DNA from: Mycobacterium sp. E740 | GTDB lineage: Bacteria > Actinomycetota > Actinomycetes > Mycobacteriales > Mycobacteriaceae | Direction of reading: 5' to 3' | Assembly (NCBI RefSeq): GCF_001672895.1 | Contig: NZ_LZKP01000183.1 | Location: 1-35,021, forward strand | DNA length: 35,021 nt | Shown here: one piece after another, positions 15,225-24,809 of the stretch | How the letters are laid out: each line of letters starts with the position of its first letter | Numbering within the stretch: the first letter of the stretch is position 1 | Notes under the pieces: generated by a model | The model's input: only the letters and a program-made list of their open reading frames with translations | What the model was told of the DNA's origin: nothing | The model's database searches: none | Translations under genes and position numbers: made by a program

Positions 15225-16505
15225 ATGGCGCGCATTGGAGACGGCGGTGACCTGCTGAAGTGCTCGTTCTGCGGGAAGAGTCAGAAGCAGGTCAAGAAAC
15301 TCATCGCCGGCCCCGGCGTGTACATCTGTGACGAGTGCATCGACCTCTGCAACGAGATCATCGAAGAGGAACTGGCAGACGCCGACGACGTCAAGCTCGA
15401 CGAGCTGCCCAAGCCGGCGGAGATCCGGGAGTTCCTCGAGGGCTACGTCATCGGACAGGACACCGCCAAGCGCACGCTCGCGGTCGCGGTCTACAACCAC
15501 TACAAGCGCATCCAGGCGGGGGAGAAGACCCGCGACTCTCGCTCCGAACCCGTCGAGCTGGCCAAGTCCAACATCCTGATGCTCGGGCCCACCGGCTGCG
15601 GTAAGACCTACCTCGCGCAGACGCTGGCCAAGATGCTCAACGTGCCGTTCGCGATCGCCGACGCCACCGCGCTGACCGAGGCCGGCTACGTCGGTGAGGA
15701 CGTCGAGAACATTCTGCTCAAGCTGATCCAGGCTGCAGACTACGACGTCAAGCGCGCCGAGACCGGCATCATCTACATCGACGAGGTCGACAAGATCGCC
15801 CGTAAGAGCGAGAACCCGTCGATCACCCGCGACGTCTCCGGTGAGGGCGTCCAGCAGGCACTGCTGAAGATCCTCGAAGGCACACAGGCGTCGGTGCCCC
15901 CGCAGGGCGGCCGCAAGCATCCGCATCAGGAGTTCATCCAGATCGACACCACCAACGTGTTGTTCATCGTCGCGGGCGCGTTCGCTGGTTTGGAGAAGAT
16001 CGTCTCGGACCGCGTGGGCAAGCGCGGACTGGGCTTCGGCGCCGAGGTGCACTCCAAGGCCGACATCGACACCCAGGACCACTTCGCCGAGGTGATGCCC
16101 GAAGACCTGATCAAGTTCGGGCTGATCCCGGAGTTCATCGGCCGCCTGCCCGTTGTGGCGTCGGTGACGAACCTCGACAAGGACTCGCTCGTGCAGATCC
16201 TGTCGAAGCCGAAGAACGCGTTGGTGAAGCAGTACACGCGGCTGTTCGAAATGGACGGCGTGGAGCTGGAGTTCACCGACGAGGCGCTCGAGGCCATCGC
16301 CGATCAGGCGATCCACCGCGGCACCGGCGCCCGCGGCCTGCGCGCCATCATGGAGGAAGTCCTGCTGCCGGTGATGTACGACATCCCGAGCCGCGACGAC
16401 GTCGCCAAGGTCGTCGTCACCAAGGAGACTGTGCAGGACAACGTGCTGCCGACCATCGTGCCGCGCAAACCGCAGCGCAACGAGCGCCGCGACAAGTCCG
16501 CCTAG
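15225..16505 (+). CDS. clpX: ClpX unfoldase, ATP-binding subunit of Clp protease
   Basis: ClpX recognises, unfolds and feeds substrates into ClpP1P2. The 426 residues begin with a C4 zinc-binding domain ([16 protein letters not shown]...[11 protein letters not shown], about 9-40). The AAA+ module follows: Walker A GPTGCGKT (about 121-128), Walker [19 protein letters not shown] (about 181-198), RKH pore loop ([10 protein letters not shown], about 226-235), and sensor 2 GTGARGLRA (about 366-374). The ATG follows a weak Shine-Dalgarno (AGTAGGA). Length and motifs are complete. It is separated from clpP2 by the small secreted protein and its own probable promoter region. Confidence 0.98.
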   Translation: MARIGDGGDLLKCSFCGKSQKQVKKLIAGPGVYICDECIDLCNEIIEEELADADDVKLDELPKPAEIREFLEGYVIGQDTAKRTLAVAVYNHYKRIQAGEKTRDSRSEPVELAKSNILMLGPTGCGKTYLAQTLAKMLNVPFAIADATALTEAGYVGEDVENILLKLIQAADYDVKRAETGIIYIDEVDKIARKSENPSITRDVSGEGVQQALLKILEGTQASVPPQGGRKHPHQEFIQIDTTNVLFIVAGAFAGLEKIVSDRVGKRGLGFGAEVHSKADIDTQDHFAEVMPEDLIKFGLIPEFIGRLPVVASVTNLDKDSLVQILSKPKNALVKQYTRLFEMDGVELEFTDEALEAIADQAIHRGTGARGLRAIMEEVLLPVMYDIPSRDDVAKVVVTKETVQDNVLPTIVPRKPQRNERRDKSA

Positions 16506-16552
16506 CCTTTCTGCGTCGAGACCGACGTTATGGCTGCATCGCGAGCCGGATT

Positions 16553-16568
16553 CCGACCATTTCGTCGG
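16553..16568. terminator. Bidirectional terminator between clpX and fdhD
   Basis: CCGAC-CATTTC-GTCGG hairpin followed by TTTCG on the plus strand, between convergent stop codons at 16505 and 16588. The stem is short, so support is moderate. Confidence 0.4.
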
Positions 16569-16587
16569 TTTCGCGGCTGGACCGCAG

Positions 16588-17412
16588 TCAGCGAATGATG
16601 CGGTCCGGCCGGCTGTAGACGTTCATCGAGGCGCCGCGCAGAAACGCGACCAGCGTGAGGCCGGACTGACCGGCCAGGTCGACCGCGAGCGAGGACGGCG
16701 CCGACACCGCCGCCATCACCGGGATGCCGGCCATCACCGCCTTCTGCGTGAGTTCGAACGACGCGCGGCCGCTGACCAGCAGCACAGTGCCCGTCAGTGG
16801 GATCCGGCCCCGCTCGACCGCCCATCCGATGACCTTGTCGACGGCGTTGTGTCTGCCGATGTCCTCTCGTACGGCGAGCGTGGTGCCGTCGGCGTCGAAC
16901 AGGGCAGCGCCGTGCAGGCCGCCGGTGCTCGCGAACACCTTCTGCGCCTTGCGCAACCGGGCCGGCAGTGCCGAGAGCGTGTCGGCTGCGACCGTGGTCG
17001 GATCGTCACCCGGGCTGTGGCGGCTGCTCAGCCGGACCGCGTCCAGCGAAGCCTTTCCGCAGACCCCGCACGATGACGTGGTGTAGAAGTTGCGGGTGAC
17101 ATCGACCTCGGGCGCCGGGACGTGTGGCGCGAGCGTCACGTCCAGCACGTTGTAGGTGTTCAGGTCATCAGCGCCGGCGCCTTTGCAGTAGCGCGCGGTC
17201 ACCACGTCGTCGCGGCCGCCGATGATTCCCTCGGTGAGCAGGAAGCCCTGTGCGAGTTCGACATCGGAGCCGGGCGTCCGCATGGTCACCGTGATCGGCG
17301 CACCGTTGACGCGAATTTCCAGCGGCTCTTCGACGACCAGGGTTTCGGGCCGATCCACCGCATTATCAGAGGTCAGGTGCTGTACCCGCCGCCTGGCTGT
17401 GACCCGACCCAT
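16588..17412 (-). CDS. fdhD: Formate dehydrogenase accessory sulfurtransferase FdhD
   Basis: FdhD passes sulfur from a cysteine desulfurase to the molybdenum cofactor so that formate dehydrogenase becomes active. The 274-residue length is normal. The conserved redox Cys pair is in [14 protein letters not shown] (about 113-126), and the nucleotide-cofactor binding region is [14 protein letters not shown]...[15 protein letters not shown] (about 163-194). ATG 17412 is used. No formate dehydrogenase gene is in the window, but mobA lies about 4 kb away on the other strand, consistent with a molybdoenzyme in this organism. It is convergent with clpX. Confidence 0.95.
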   Translation of the reverse strand: MGRVTARRRVQHLTSDNAVDRPETLVVEEPLEIRVNGAPITVTMRTPGSDVELAQGFLLTEGIIGGRDDVVTARYCKGAGADDLNTYNVLDVTLAPHVPAPEVDVTRNFYTTSSCGVCGKASLDAVRLSSRHSPGDDPTTVAADTLSALPARLRKAQKVFASTGGLHGAALFDADGTTLAVREDIGRHNAVDKVIGWAVERGRIPLTGTVLLVSGRASFELTQKAVMAGIPVMAAVSAPSSLAVDLAGQSGLTLVAFLRGASMNVYSRPDRIIR

Positions 17413-17510
17413 GAACCCACCCTAAGCGTGGTCGATCATTCCCTGACCGTTCATGTGTGAGGACGTGCGTCCGGGCGGCGTGACCGCCGAGCAGACGGCA
17501 CAATGTAGGC

Positions 17511-17657
17511 GTGCACGACGATTTCGAACCGAAGCGCCGCTCGCCGGTCTGGCGTGACCCGTTGTCGGCCGGCTTCCGCGCGCACCAGCACCTGCTGTTG
17601 CTCAAGCTGCGCTGGCATGAGCGACGCGTGGAGGCCCCGGCCGGCCGGCGCCGCTGA
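17511..17657 (+). CDS. Possible small basic protein (48 residues)
   Basis: A GTG-initiated frame encodes VHDDFEPKRRSPVWRDPL... ending in a basic GRRR tail. Nearly all codons end in G or C, as in the surrounding real genes. There is no signal peptide or recognised domain, and no strong Shine-Dalgarno. It lies between divergent fdhD and korA. It could be spurious. Confidence 0.4.
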   Translation: MHDDFEPKRRSPVWRDPLSAGFRAHQHLLLLKLRWHERRVEAPAGRRR

Positions 17658-17958
17658 GGCCGCTTCGTACTGCTAGCTGCCCGCTACTGATCGGTAACCA
17701 TTTCCTTAAAAAAGTTTGTCTTGCCGACGTGACGAACAACACAGTTTTGTCTCACGGACGCCACGAACACCGGCGTTGAGCTGCGCGTTCCTCATCATGA
17801 AACCGGCGCTTCCCCCGCGAGTCCGGTGAAGGGCTGCCTAAGAGAAGTGCAATAATCGGTACTGCCAGTGACATAAAACTTTGGTGGGTGTTTCCCCGAC
17901 TGCGCGTGGTCCGGCTGCGACTCGGAGGACACCGCCGGACAGGGTGGAAGGCAGGCTC
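17658..17958. other. AT-rich korA upstream region
   Basis: About 300 nt without a supported gene. It holds the most AT-rich patch of this part (17698-17756, with CCTTAAAAAAGTTTGTC) and candidate -10 elements AATAAT (17851-17856) and CATAAA (17872-17877). A promoter for korAB is likely here, with its exact position unresolved. In M. tuberculosis a transporter gene (Rv2456c) lies between clpX and korA; it is absent here. Confidence 0.45.
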
Positions 17959-19905
17959 GTGGCAGCGCAGGACAACGCCGTCAGTCCGGGGAGCGCGGGT
18001 CCTCGGCAGAAGCTCGAGAAGGTCGTCATCCGATTCGCCGGCGACTCCGGCGACGGTATGCAGCTCACCGGCGACCGGTTCACCTCCGAAGCCGCGCTGT
18101 TCGGCAACGACCTGGCCACGCAGCCGAACTACCCCGCCGAGATCCGCGCGCCGCAGGGCACGCTGCCCGGGGTGTCCTCGTTCCAGATCCAGATCGCCGA
18201 CTACGACATCCTCACCGCAGGCGACCGCCCCGACGTCCTCGTCGCGATGAACCCCGCGGCGCTGAAGGCCAACGTCTCGGACCTGCCCCGAGGCGGCTTG
18301 ATCATCGCCAACTCCGACGAGTTCACCAAGCGCAACCTCGCCAAGGTCGGCTACGACGCCAACCCCCTGGAGACCGAGGAACTGTCCGACTACGTCGTGC
18401 AGGCAGTACCGATGACCACGCTGACGCTGGGCGCGGTCGAGGCGATCGGCGCCTCCAAGAAGGACGGCCAGCGCGCGAAGAACATGTTCGCCCTGGGCCT
18501 GCTGTCGTGGATGTACGGCCGGGAACTCACGCACAGCGAAGCCTTCATCCGCGAGAAGTTCGCCCGCAAGGCCGACGTCGCCGAGGCGAACGTGCTGGCG
18601 CTGAAGGCCGGCTGGAACTACGGCGAGACCACCGAAGCGTTCGCCAGCACGTACGAGGTGGCACCCGCCAAGCTCAAAACCGGTGACTACCGGCAGATCT
18701 CGGGCAACACGGCGCTGGCCTACGGCATCGTCACCGCCGGCCAGTTGGCCGATCTCCAGGTGGTGCTCGGCACGTATCCGATCACTCCGGCATCCGACAT
18801 CCTGCACGAGCTGTCCAAGCACAAGAACTTCAACGTGCTGACCTTCCAGGCCGAGGACGAGATCGCCGGTATCGGCGCGGCGATCGGCGCCTCCTACGGC
18901 GGGGCGCTGGGCGTGACGAGCACGTCGGGCCCTGGCATCTCGCTGAAGTCCGAGGCGATCGGCCTCGCGGTGATGACCGAACTGCCGTTGATCATCATCG
19001 ACGTCCAGCGCGGTGGCCCGTCGACCGGCCTGCCCACCAAGACCGAACAGGCCGACCTGCTTCAGGTGATGTACGGCCGCAACGGCGAGTCACCCGTGGC
19101 GGTGCTCGCGCCGCGGTCTCCGTCGGACTGCTTCGACGTGGCCGTGGAAGCAGCTCGCATCGCCGTGAACTACCACACGCCGGTGATCATCCTGTCGGAC
19201 GGCGCGATCGCCAACGGGTCCGAGCCGTGGCGCATTCCGGACGTCACCAGCTACGAGCCCATCGCGCACAACTTCGCCCGCCCCGACGAGCCGTTCCAGC
19301 CCTACGCCCGCGACCCGGAGACACTGGCCCGGCAGTTCGCCGTGCCGGGCACGCCCGGCCTCGAGCACCGGATCGGCGGGCTGGAGGCGGCCAACGGTTC
19401 GGGCAACATCTCCTACGAGCCGAAGAACCACGACCTGATGGTCCGCTTGCGCCAGGCCAAGATCGACGGCATCACCGTGCCTGATCTGGAGGTCGACGAC
19501 CCCACTGGTGACGCGGAGTTGCTGATGCTCGGCTGGGGCAGCAGCTTCGGACCCATCGGTGAGGCCTGCCGGCGGGCGCGTCGCAACGGCGTGAAGGTAG
19601 CCCAGGCGCATCTGCGCAACCTCAACCCGTTCCCGCCCAACCTCGGTGAGGTGCTGCGGCGTTATCCGAAGGTCGTGTGCCCGGAGATGAACCTGGGCCA
19701 ACTCGCGCTGCTGCTGCGCGGCAAGTACTTGGTCGACGTGCAGTCGGTGACCAAGGTGGAAGGTATGGCGTTCCTTGCCGACGAGGTCGAGGGCATCATC
19801 GACGCCGCGCTGGACGGAACGCTCAATGAGAAGGAAATCGACAAGGCCAAGTTCGCACGGCTCGCGGCGGCGACCGTCGAAACTGGTGTGGGAGCGAAGG
19901 CATGA
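17959..19905 (+). CDS. korA: 2-oxoglutarate:ferredoxin oxidoreductase, alpha subunit
   Basis: With KorB it oxidatively decarboxylates 2-oxoglutarate to succinyl-CoA using ferredoxin, an alternative to the NAD-linked dehydrogenase. The 648-residue protein is a gamma-alpha fusion: the N-terminal gamma domain has VIRFAGDSGDGMQLTGDRF (about 19-37), and the alpha domain has TYPITPASDILHEL (about 272-285), FQAEDEIAGIGAAIGASYGG and TSTSGPGISLKSE. The start GTG 17959 is chosen for the GGAAGG Shine-Dalgarno 7-8 nt upstream; the frame opens further up, but without a ribosome site. The stop overlaps korB by four bases (ATGA). Confidence 0.95.
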   Translation: MAAQDNAVSPGSAGPRQKLEKVVIRFAGDSGDGMQLTGDRFTSEAALFGNDLATQPNYPAEIRAPQGTLPGVSSFQIQIADYDILTAGDRPDVLVAMNPAALKANVSDLPRGGLIIANSDEFTKRNLAKVGYDANPLETEELSDYVVQAVPMTTLTLGAVEAIGASKKDGQRAKNMFALGLLSWMYGRELTHSEAFIREKFARKADVAEANVLALKAGWNYGETTEAFASTYEVAPAKLKTGDYRQISGNTALAYGIVTAGQLADLQVVLGTYPITPASDILHELSKHKNFNVLTFQAEDEIAGIGAAIGASYGGALGVTSTSGPGISLKSEAIGLAVMTELPLIIIDVQRGGPSTGLPTKTEQADLLQVMYGRNGESPVAVLAPRSPSDCFDVAVEAARIAVNYHTPVIILSDGAIANGSEPWRIPDVTSYEPIAHNFARPDEPFQPYARDPETLARQFAVPGTPGLEHRIGGLEAANGSGNISYEPKNHDLMVRLRQAKIDGITVPDLEVDDPTGDAELLMLGWGSSFGPIGEACRRARRNGVKVAQAHLRNLNPFPPNLGEVLRRYPKVVCPEMNLGQLALLLRGKYLVDVQSVTKVEGMAFLADEVEGIIDAALDGTLNEKEIDKAKFARLAAATVETGVGAKA

Positions 19906-20972
19906 CTGACCTGATCGGAGCCGACCTCGGGTTGACCGCGGGCACCAGCCGGGTGCCGACGACCGACCAGCCGCAGAAGTCCAAGGACTTCACCAGCGAC
20001 CAGGAGGTGCGCTGGTGCCCCGGTTGCGGGGACTACGTCATCCTCAACACCATCCGCAACTTCCTGCCCGAGCTGGGACTGCGTCGCGAGAACATCGCGT
20101 TCGTCAGCGGCATCGGCTGCTCGAGTCGCTTCCCGTACTACCTGGAGACCTACGGGTTCCACTCGATCCACGGCCGGGCCCCGACGATCGCGACCGGGCT
20201 GGCGCTGGCGCGCGAGGACCTGTCGGTGTGGGTGGTCACCGGCGACGGCGACTCGCTGTCGATCGGCGGCAACCATCTGATCCACGCCCTTCGCCGCAAC
20301 ATCAACATCACGATCCTGCTGTTCAACAACCGCATCTACGGGCTCACCAAGGGCCAGTACTCGCCGACCTCGGAGGTCGGCAAGGTCACCAAGTCCACCC
20401 CGATGGGTTCGCTGGACTACCCGTTCAACCCCGTCTCGCTGGCACTCGGCGCCGACGCGACGTTCGTCGGCCGCGCGCTGGACTCCGACCGCAAGGGACT
20501 CTCAGAGGTGCTGCGCGCCGCCGCCGCACATCGCGGCGCCGCGCTCGTCGAGATCCTGCAGGACTGCCCGATCTTCAACGACGGCTCGTTCGACGCGTTG
20601 CGCAAGGAAGGCGCCGAGGAGCGGCTGATCAACCTCACCCACGGCGAGCCGATCACCTTCGGCGCCGACGGCGGTTACTGCGTGGTCAAGTCCGGCTACG
20701 GCCTCGAGATCGCCAAGACCGCCGATGTGTCGGCCGAGGAGATCGTCGTCCACGACGCCAACCTCGAGGACCCGTCCTACGCGTTCGCGCTCTCGCGGCT
20801 CTCCGAGCAGAACCTCGAGCACATGGTGATGGGCATCTTCCGCCAGGTGAGCAAGCCGACCTACGACGACGCCGCCCGCCGGCAGATCGCCGCCGCGCGC
20901 ACCGAGAAGGCACACGACACGGCGGCGCTCCAGTCGCTGCTTCGGGGCAAGGACACCTGGACCGTCGACTAA
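19902..20972 (+). CDS. korB: 2-oxoglutarate:ferredoxin oxidoreductase, beta subunit
   Basis: The 356-residue thiamine diphosphate-binding subunit of Kor[17 protein letters not shown] (about 37-51) carries two of the cluster-binding cysteines, [11 protein letters not shown] a third, and the ThDP/Mg motif is [41 protein letters not shown] (about 112-152). A further cysteine lies in [12 protein letters not shown]. Length and order match M. tuberculosis Rv2454c. ATGA overlap with korA ensures coupled translation. mobA begins 10 nt after its stop. Confidence 0.96.
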   Translation: MTDLIGADLGLTAGTSRVPTTDQPQKSKDFTSDQEVRWCPGCGDYVILNTIRNFLPELGLRRENIAFVSGIGCSSRFPYYLETYGFHSIHGRAPTIATGLALAREDLSVWVVTGDGDSLSIGGNHLIHALRRNINITILLFNNRIYGLTKGQYSPTSEVGKVTKSTPMGSLDYPFNPVSLALGADATFVGRALDSDRKGLSEVLRAAAAHRGAALVEILQDCPIFNDGSFDALRKEGAEERLINLTHGEPITFGADGGYCVVKSGYGLEIAKTADVSAEEIVVHDANLEDPSYAFALSRLSEQNLEHMVMGIFRQVSKPTYDDAARRQIAAARTEKAHDTAALQSLLRGKDTWTVD

Positions 20973-20982
20973 CGTCTCGGTC

Positions 20983-21573
20983 ATGACGACCACCATTCCG
21001 CTGGCCGCAGTGATCCTGGCAGGCGGGGCTTCCCGCCGCATGGGCCGCGACAAGGCCACCCTGCCGTACGAAGGTTCCACGCTCGTGGAGCGGATGGTGG
21101 ACATCCTCAAGCCGCGCTGTGCGCCGATCTTCGTCATCGCGGCGCCCGGTCAGGCGCTGCCCACGCTCGATGCCGAGGTATTGCGGGACGAGGTGCGCGG
21201 CGTAGGGCCGCTGCTGGCCACCGGACGTGGTCTGCGAGCCGCCGCCGAGGCCGGCGCGGAGCTGGCGTTCGTCGCCGCCGTGGACATGCCGCTGCTGACC
21301 GCCGATCTGCTCGACGAGCTGGCGGGGCCGGCGGTGCGCCTGGGCGCCGACGTGGTGCTGCCGTGGGACGGCCGCGACCACTATCTGGCGGGGATCTACC
21401 GCACGGCCCTGGCCGGTCGCGCCGCCGAGCTGGTCGCTTCCGGTGAGCGCAGCATGCGAGCGCTCGTCGAGCGGGTCGACACGCAGCGCATCGTCATGCC
21501 CGAACAGCCGGGGCTGACGAACGTGAACACCGCGGCCGATCTCGCCGCCGTGCGCGCACCGAAAATCGCCTAG
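20983..21573 (+). CDS. mobA: Molybdenum cofactor guanylyltransferase
   Basis: MobA attaches GMP to molybdopterin to form the guanine dinucleotide cofactor. The 196-residue protein has the nucleotidyltransferase signature [31 protein letters not shown] (about 8-38), the metal-binding Asp in [18 protein letters not shown] (about 92-109), and GIYRTALA. It is 10 nt downstream of korB, so it is probably in the kor transcript; this linkage is conserved in mycobacteria (Rv2453c-Rv2455c). It fits functionally with fdhD in the same window. Confidence 0.93.
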   Translation: MTTTIPLAAVILAGGASRRMGRDKATLPYEGSTLVERMVDILKPRCAPIFVIAAPGQALPTLDAEVLRDEVRGVGPLLATGRGLRAAAEAGAELAFVAAVDMPLLTADLLDELAGPAVRLGADVVLPWDGRDHYLAGIYRTALAGRAAELVASGERSMRALVERVDTQRIVMPEQPGLTNVNTAADLAAVRAPKIA

Positions 21574-22154
21574 CAAATTCGCGGAATATAAACCGCACGA
21601 TCAATCGAATTCTGTCGTCCTAATTCGGAACGGGTAATTGTTCGGTTACCGCCATAACAGTGGGGCGATAGTCTTGCCGTCGTGTTCTTTCGGCCGGACT
21701 TGGGTGATGCGGTGAAAAGTATTGCAAGCCAGTGTGTTTGACGCTCCAGCTGTGAGGCGGTTATCGAATCCGGCGTCTACTGAGCGCAATATTGCGTTGT
21801 GCTACACCGGAAAACGGGCGATCCCACTGGTCCCAGCAGTCACACTTGGGGATGAATTCCCTGGCCCGCCCCGGAAGCCTCTCAGTTCACGAGCATCCGA
21901 GAGGGACCGCAACTGCGATAAAAGGGTGCACAGCAAGGGATTTCGGCTTCTTCTGCCGGTTGCCGTGCACCGCGTGCAGGCGAAAAGCCTTGCGAGACAG
22001 CATGCTAGCGCAGCGGCGTTCAGCGAACCGATAGTGGCCATGGTCCGTGCTGATTACCCCGCAACACGCGAATTCCCGGTGTTGCGCCGCGTGATTTCGG
22101 GGTATCCCTAGGCCGATGGACTCGCCGAGCGGTGGTCCAGCTCACAAATACCTC

Positions 22155-22168
22155 GTGATATGGCTCAC
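22155..22168. promoter_or_regulatory. Crp-type site upstream of the first rpf
   Basis: GTGATATGGCTCAC fits the mycobacterial Crp pattern GTGNNANNNNNCAC exactly. It lies about 390 nt before the start codon and about 160 nt before the candidate promoter. M. tuberculosis Crp is known to regulate another rpf gene, rpfA. Confidence 0.45.
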
Positions 22169-22246
22169 CCGATTTTGTGCGGGTGGGCTTGCCGACGTGT
22201 GCGTCAAATGCGGGAATGACCTGCGATAACGAAATGGAATCGCGAG

Positions 22247-22264
22247 CGTGATCAGTTCGTGATC
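22247..22264. promoter_or_regulatory. Heptamer direct repeat, 11-bp period
   Basis: CGTGATC-AGTT-CGTGATC: two identical heptamers one helical turn apart. This geometry is that of OmpR/PhoB-family response regulator sites such as PhoP and MtrA. It is centred about 70 nt upstream of the predicted transcription start near 22325, a typical activator position. Confidence 0.45.
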
Positions 22265-22289
22265 TAGACGCGACACGTTCGTCGCCGAC

Positions 22290-22318
22290 ATGACTTTCGC
22301 CCGACGGGTTTGTACGGT
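22290..22318 (+). promoter_or_regulatory. Candidate promoter of the first rpf
   Basis: ATGACT (22290-22295), a 17-nt spacer and TACGGT (22313-22318), with a TG just before the -10. A start near 22325 would give a leader of about 230 nt. Confidence 0.4.
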
Positions 22319-22458
22319 CCCTAACGGCTCTTGAAGAGCAAATAATTTCAAAACCACGAACCTGCGTGTGAGTGGGGCCGCCAGAGGATGCCGAGTCCTC
22401 CACGGCCGCCGGCGCCTATGCCCGGCGAGGCACTCCGGCCTCCCGCTGCCGCACCTGA

Positions 22459-22881
<423 letters not shown>

Positions 22882-22906
22882 TTCAAGCAATAGTCCGATA
22901 GGAGCA

Positions 22907-22933
22907 GGCGGTGCCGGGTCAACCGGCACCGCC
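22907..22933 (+). terminator. Strong intrinsic terminator after the first rpf
   Basis: A perfect 11-bp stem GGCGGTGCCGG / CCGGCACCGCC with loop GTCAA, immediately followed by TCTTCTTTCTC. It is the clearest terminator of the window and separates the two rpf genes into independent transcripts. Confidence 0.88.
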
Positions 22934-22999
22934 TCTTCTTTCTCACAGGCCTCTTACACCAGATAAGTAACGATTAAAACTTTCGACGCGCGTGTAACA

Positions 23000-23015
23000 C
23001 GTGAGGTTCATCACG
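23000..23015. promoter_or_regulatory. Crp-like palindrome upstream of the second rpf
   Basis: CGTGA-GGTTCA-TCACG is a perfect 5-6-5 palindrome of the Crp/FNR shape (consensus TGTGA-N6-TCACA), about 85 nt before the start codon at 23101. It could control the second rpf. Confidence 0.5.
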
Positions 23016-23100
23016 GGAAGTACCACATAACCGCAGTGCGGAACGCGCCAGTTCCTCTCTCGCGGGCCTTGTGTCAAACGGTCGGGGAAGGACCGCAGTG

Positions 23101-23598
23101 ATGAACGTTCGTAAGGCAGTCAGAAAAGGCTTGTTGGCCACGGCGATTTCCGGAGCGCTCGGAATCGTTCCGATCGCAGTGGCGGGGTCCGCCAACGCCG
23201 ATTCGGTGAACTGGGACGCGATCGCCCAGTGCGAATCGGGTGGCAACTGGTCCACCAACACGGGCAACGGCCACTTCGGCGGTCTGCAGTTCAAGCAGGC
23301 CACCTGGGCGTCCAACGGCGGCGTCGGCAACCCGGCGACCGCATCGCGCGCCGAGCAGATCCGCGTCGCCGAGAATGTGCTGCGCACCCAGGGCCTCAAG
23401 GCGTGGCCCAAGTGCGGGCCCCGCGGGGCGACGCCCGCGGTCTGGACGACCCCGTCTGCGCCCACCGCGCGGACCGCGCCGGCGGCCGGCAGCGGTTGCG
23501 CGGCGATGCCGTCCAGCGGCCTGTTCGGCTTCGTCAACCCGCGCCAGATGTGCGCGGCGCTGCTCGCTCCGGTCGGCGCGCTCACCGGCGCAAGCTGA
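23101..23598 (+). CDS. Resuscitation-promoting factor with C-terminal extension
   Basis: A tandem paralogue of the preceding gene. The 165-residue precursor has a signal peptide (1-33, cleaved after ANA), then an Rpf domain (34-109) with catalytic Glu45 and Cys44/Cys105. An Ala/Pro/Thr-rich linker (110-130) follows, then a 35-residue tail with two extra cysteines (133 and 151: GCAAMPSSGLFGFVNPRQMC). It starts at ATG 23101 behind GGAAGGA; GTG 23098 is possible. M. smegmatis is known to carry a comparable RpfE/RpfE2 pair. It is convergent with the monooxygenase gene, with only 10 nt between stop codons. Confidence 0.92.
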   Translation: MNVRKAVRKGLLATAISGALGIVPIAVAGSANADSVNWDAIAQCESGGNWSTNTGNGHFGGLQFKQATWASNGGVGNPATASRAEQIRVAENVLRTQGLKAWPKCGPRGATPAVWTTPSAPTARTAPAAGSGCAAMPSSGLFGFVNPRQMCAALLAPVGALTGAS

Positions 23599-23608
23599 GC
23601 CGTCGCCC

Positions 23609-24787
23609 TCACAGCCTGCGCAGGTCGTCCTCGGTTGGCGGTCTGAAGGCGGAGCGCGCCGCCACCGCGGCCAGATGCCTGGCCACAAGCGCCTCGGGGC
23701 CCAGCACCGTCGCGCGGCTGGCCAGTGCGCTGAGTAGCGGCGGCAAGTTCACCAGGCGTCCGATGAACCGCGACTCGCGCACCAGCGACCGGACCCTCGG
23801 CGTCCGGAACGCGGCGAACCCGGCGAACGCGGCGGCAATGTCGTCGGCCCCGTCGTCGGCCCCGTCCAGGAATCGGGCCAGGATCGCGGCGTCCTCCAGA
23901 CCCTGGCACCCACCCTGCCCGAGGTGTGGACGCATCGGGTGGGCGGCGTCGCCGACGGCCACCACCGGCCCACGAGACCACCGGCGCGCCTGATCGCGGT
24001 CGTAGAGGTCGTTGCGCAGCACTGAATCGGGTTCGGTCGCGGCGAGCAGGGCGGGGATGGGTTGCGCCCACGACGCGAACCGCTCGCTCAGATAGGCCAG
24101 TTCGCCCTGAGGCGCCGTCGCGCCTTCGGCGACGCGCTCGGTGGCGAACCAGTACGTGCGCTCGGCGTCCATCGGCACATGGCCGAACTCGACCGCCGGC
24201 CCGAACGTCTCGCCGGAGAGGTCCGGGTCGATACGGTATCGCGCGACTCCGCGCCACGCCGTGTAACCGACGTATCGGTTGCGCAGCGGGCCGTTCAGGT
24301 GGCGCGCCACCATCGAGTGGGTGCCGTCGGCGCCGACGACCGCGTCGGCCTCCGGCGTGGCGCCGTCGGCGAGCTTGACTCGCACTTCGCGCCCAGTGAG
24401 CGTCAGCGCTTCGGCGCAGCGACCGGTGTGCAGGGTGCCGTCGTGCAGCGCGCCGGACAGGATCGAGGTGAGGGCCGATCGGCGGATGACGACCAAGGGC
24501 TCGCCGAGCGCCTTGACGATCCGCTGTGGCGAGGGCCTTCGTAGCCAGGTGCCGTCGCGCCAGCGTGCAGCTCCCGCGGTCACCCGGCCGCCGGCATCGC
24601 GCACCGCGTCGCCGAGACCGATGTCGTCGAGGGCGGCCAGCGCGTTGGGCCAGATGCTGATGCCGGCGCCCGACGACGCGTCGGTGCGCTCCTCGATGAG
24701 CGTGACGTCGTGGCCGCGCTGTTGCAGGGCGACGGCGCTCGCCAGACCGGCGATGCCCGCGCCGATCACCAGGATGCGCTTCGGCAT
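23609..24787 (-). CDS. FAD-dependent monooxygenase (p-hydroxybenzoate hydroxylase type)
   Basis: A 392-residue class A flavoprotein hydroxylase. It has the N-terminal GxGxxG motif ILVIGAGIAGLASAVALQQRGHDVTLIEE (about 4-32), the central DG motif in VVGADGTHSMVARHLNG (about 150-166), and the GD motif GDAAHPMRPHLGQGGCQGLEDAAILARFL (about 277-305) that binds the FAD ribityl chain. Substrates of this group are aromatic or polyketide-like; sequence alone gives no substrate. It is the last gene of an operon HxlR regulator - thioesterase - monooxygenase (22 nt after the thioesterase), suggesting inducible catabolism or detoxification of an aromatic acid. Confidence 0.9.
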   Translation of the reverse strand: MPKRILVIGAGIAGLASAVALQQRGHDVTLIEERTDASSGAGISIWPNALAALDDIGLGDAVRDAGGRVTAGAARWRDGTWLRRPSPQRIVKALGEPLVVIRRSALTSILSGALHDGTLHTGRCAEALTLTGREVRVKLADGATPEADAVVGADGTHSMVARHLNGPLRNRYVGYTAWRGVARYRIDPDLSGETFGPAVEFGHVPMDAERTYWFATERVAEGATAPQGELAYLSERFASWAQPIPALLAATEPDSVLRNDLYDRDQARRWSRGPVVAVGDAAHPMRPHLGQGGCQGLEDAAILARFLDGADDGADDIAAAFAGFAAFRTPRVRSLVRESRFIGRLVNLPPLLSALASRATVLGPEALVARHLAAVAARSAFRPPTEDDLRRL

Positions 24788-24809
24788 CCGTCGAACGTAG
24801 CGCGCCGCG

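Noticed and set aside
21722..22111. 129-codon frame in the rpf upstream region
   Set aside because: TTG start, no Shine-Dalgarno, poor GC at third positions and no recognisable motif.
22020..22403. 127-codon minus frame across the rpf promoter
   Set aside because: Composition is Arg/Ser/Thr-rich without a domain, and it overlaps the Crp-like site and promoter signals.
22974..24257. 427-residue minus frame opposite the second rpf and the monooxygenase end
   Set aside because: Out of frame with the monooxygenase and opposite the Rpf domain; Arg/Gly/Pro-rich translation without motifs.
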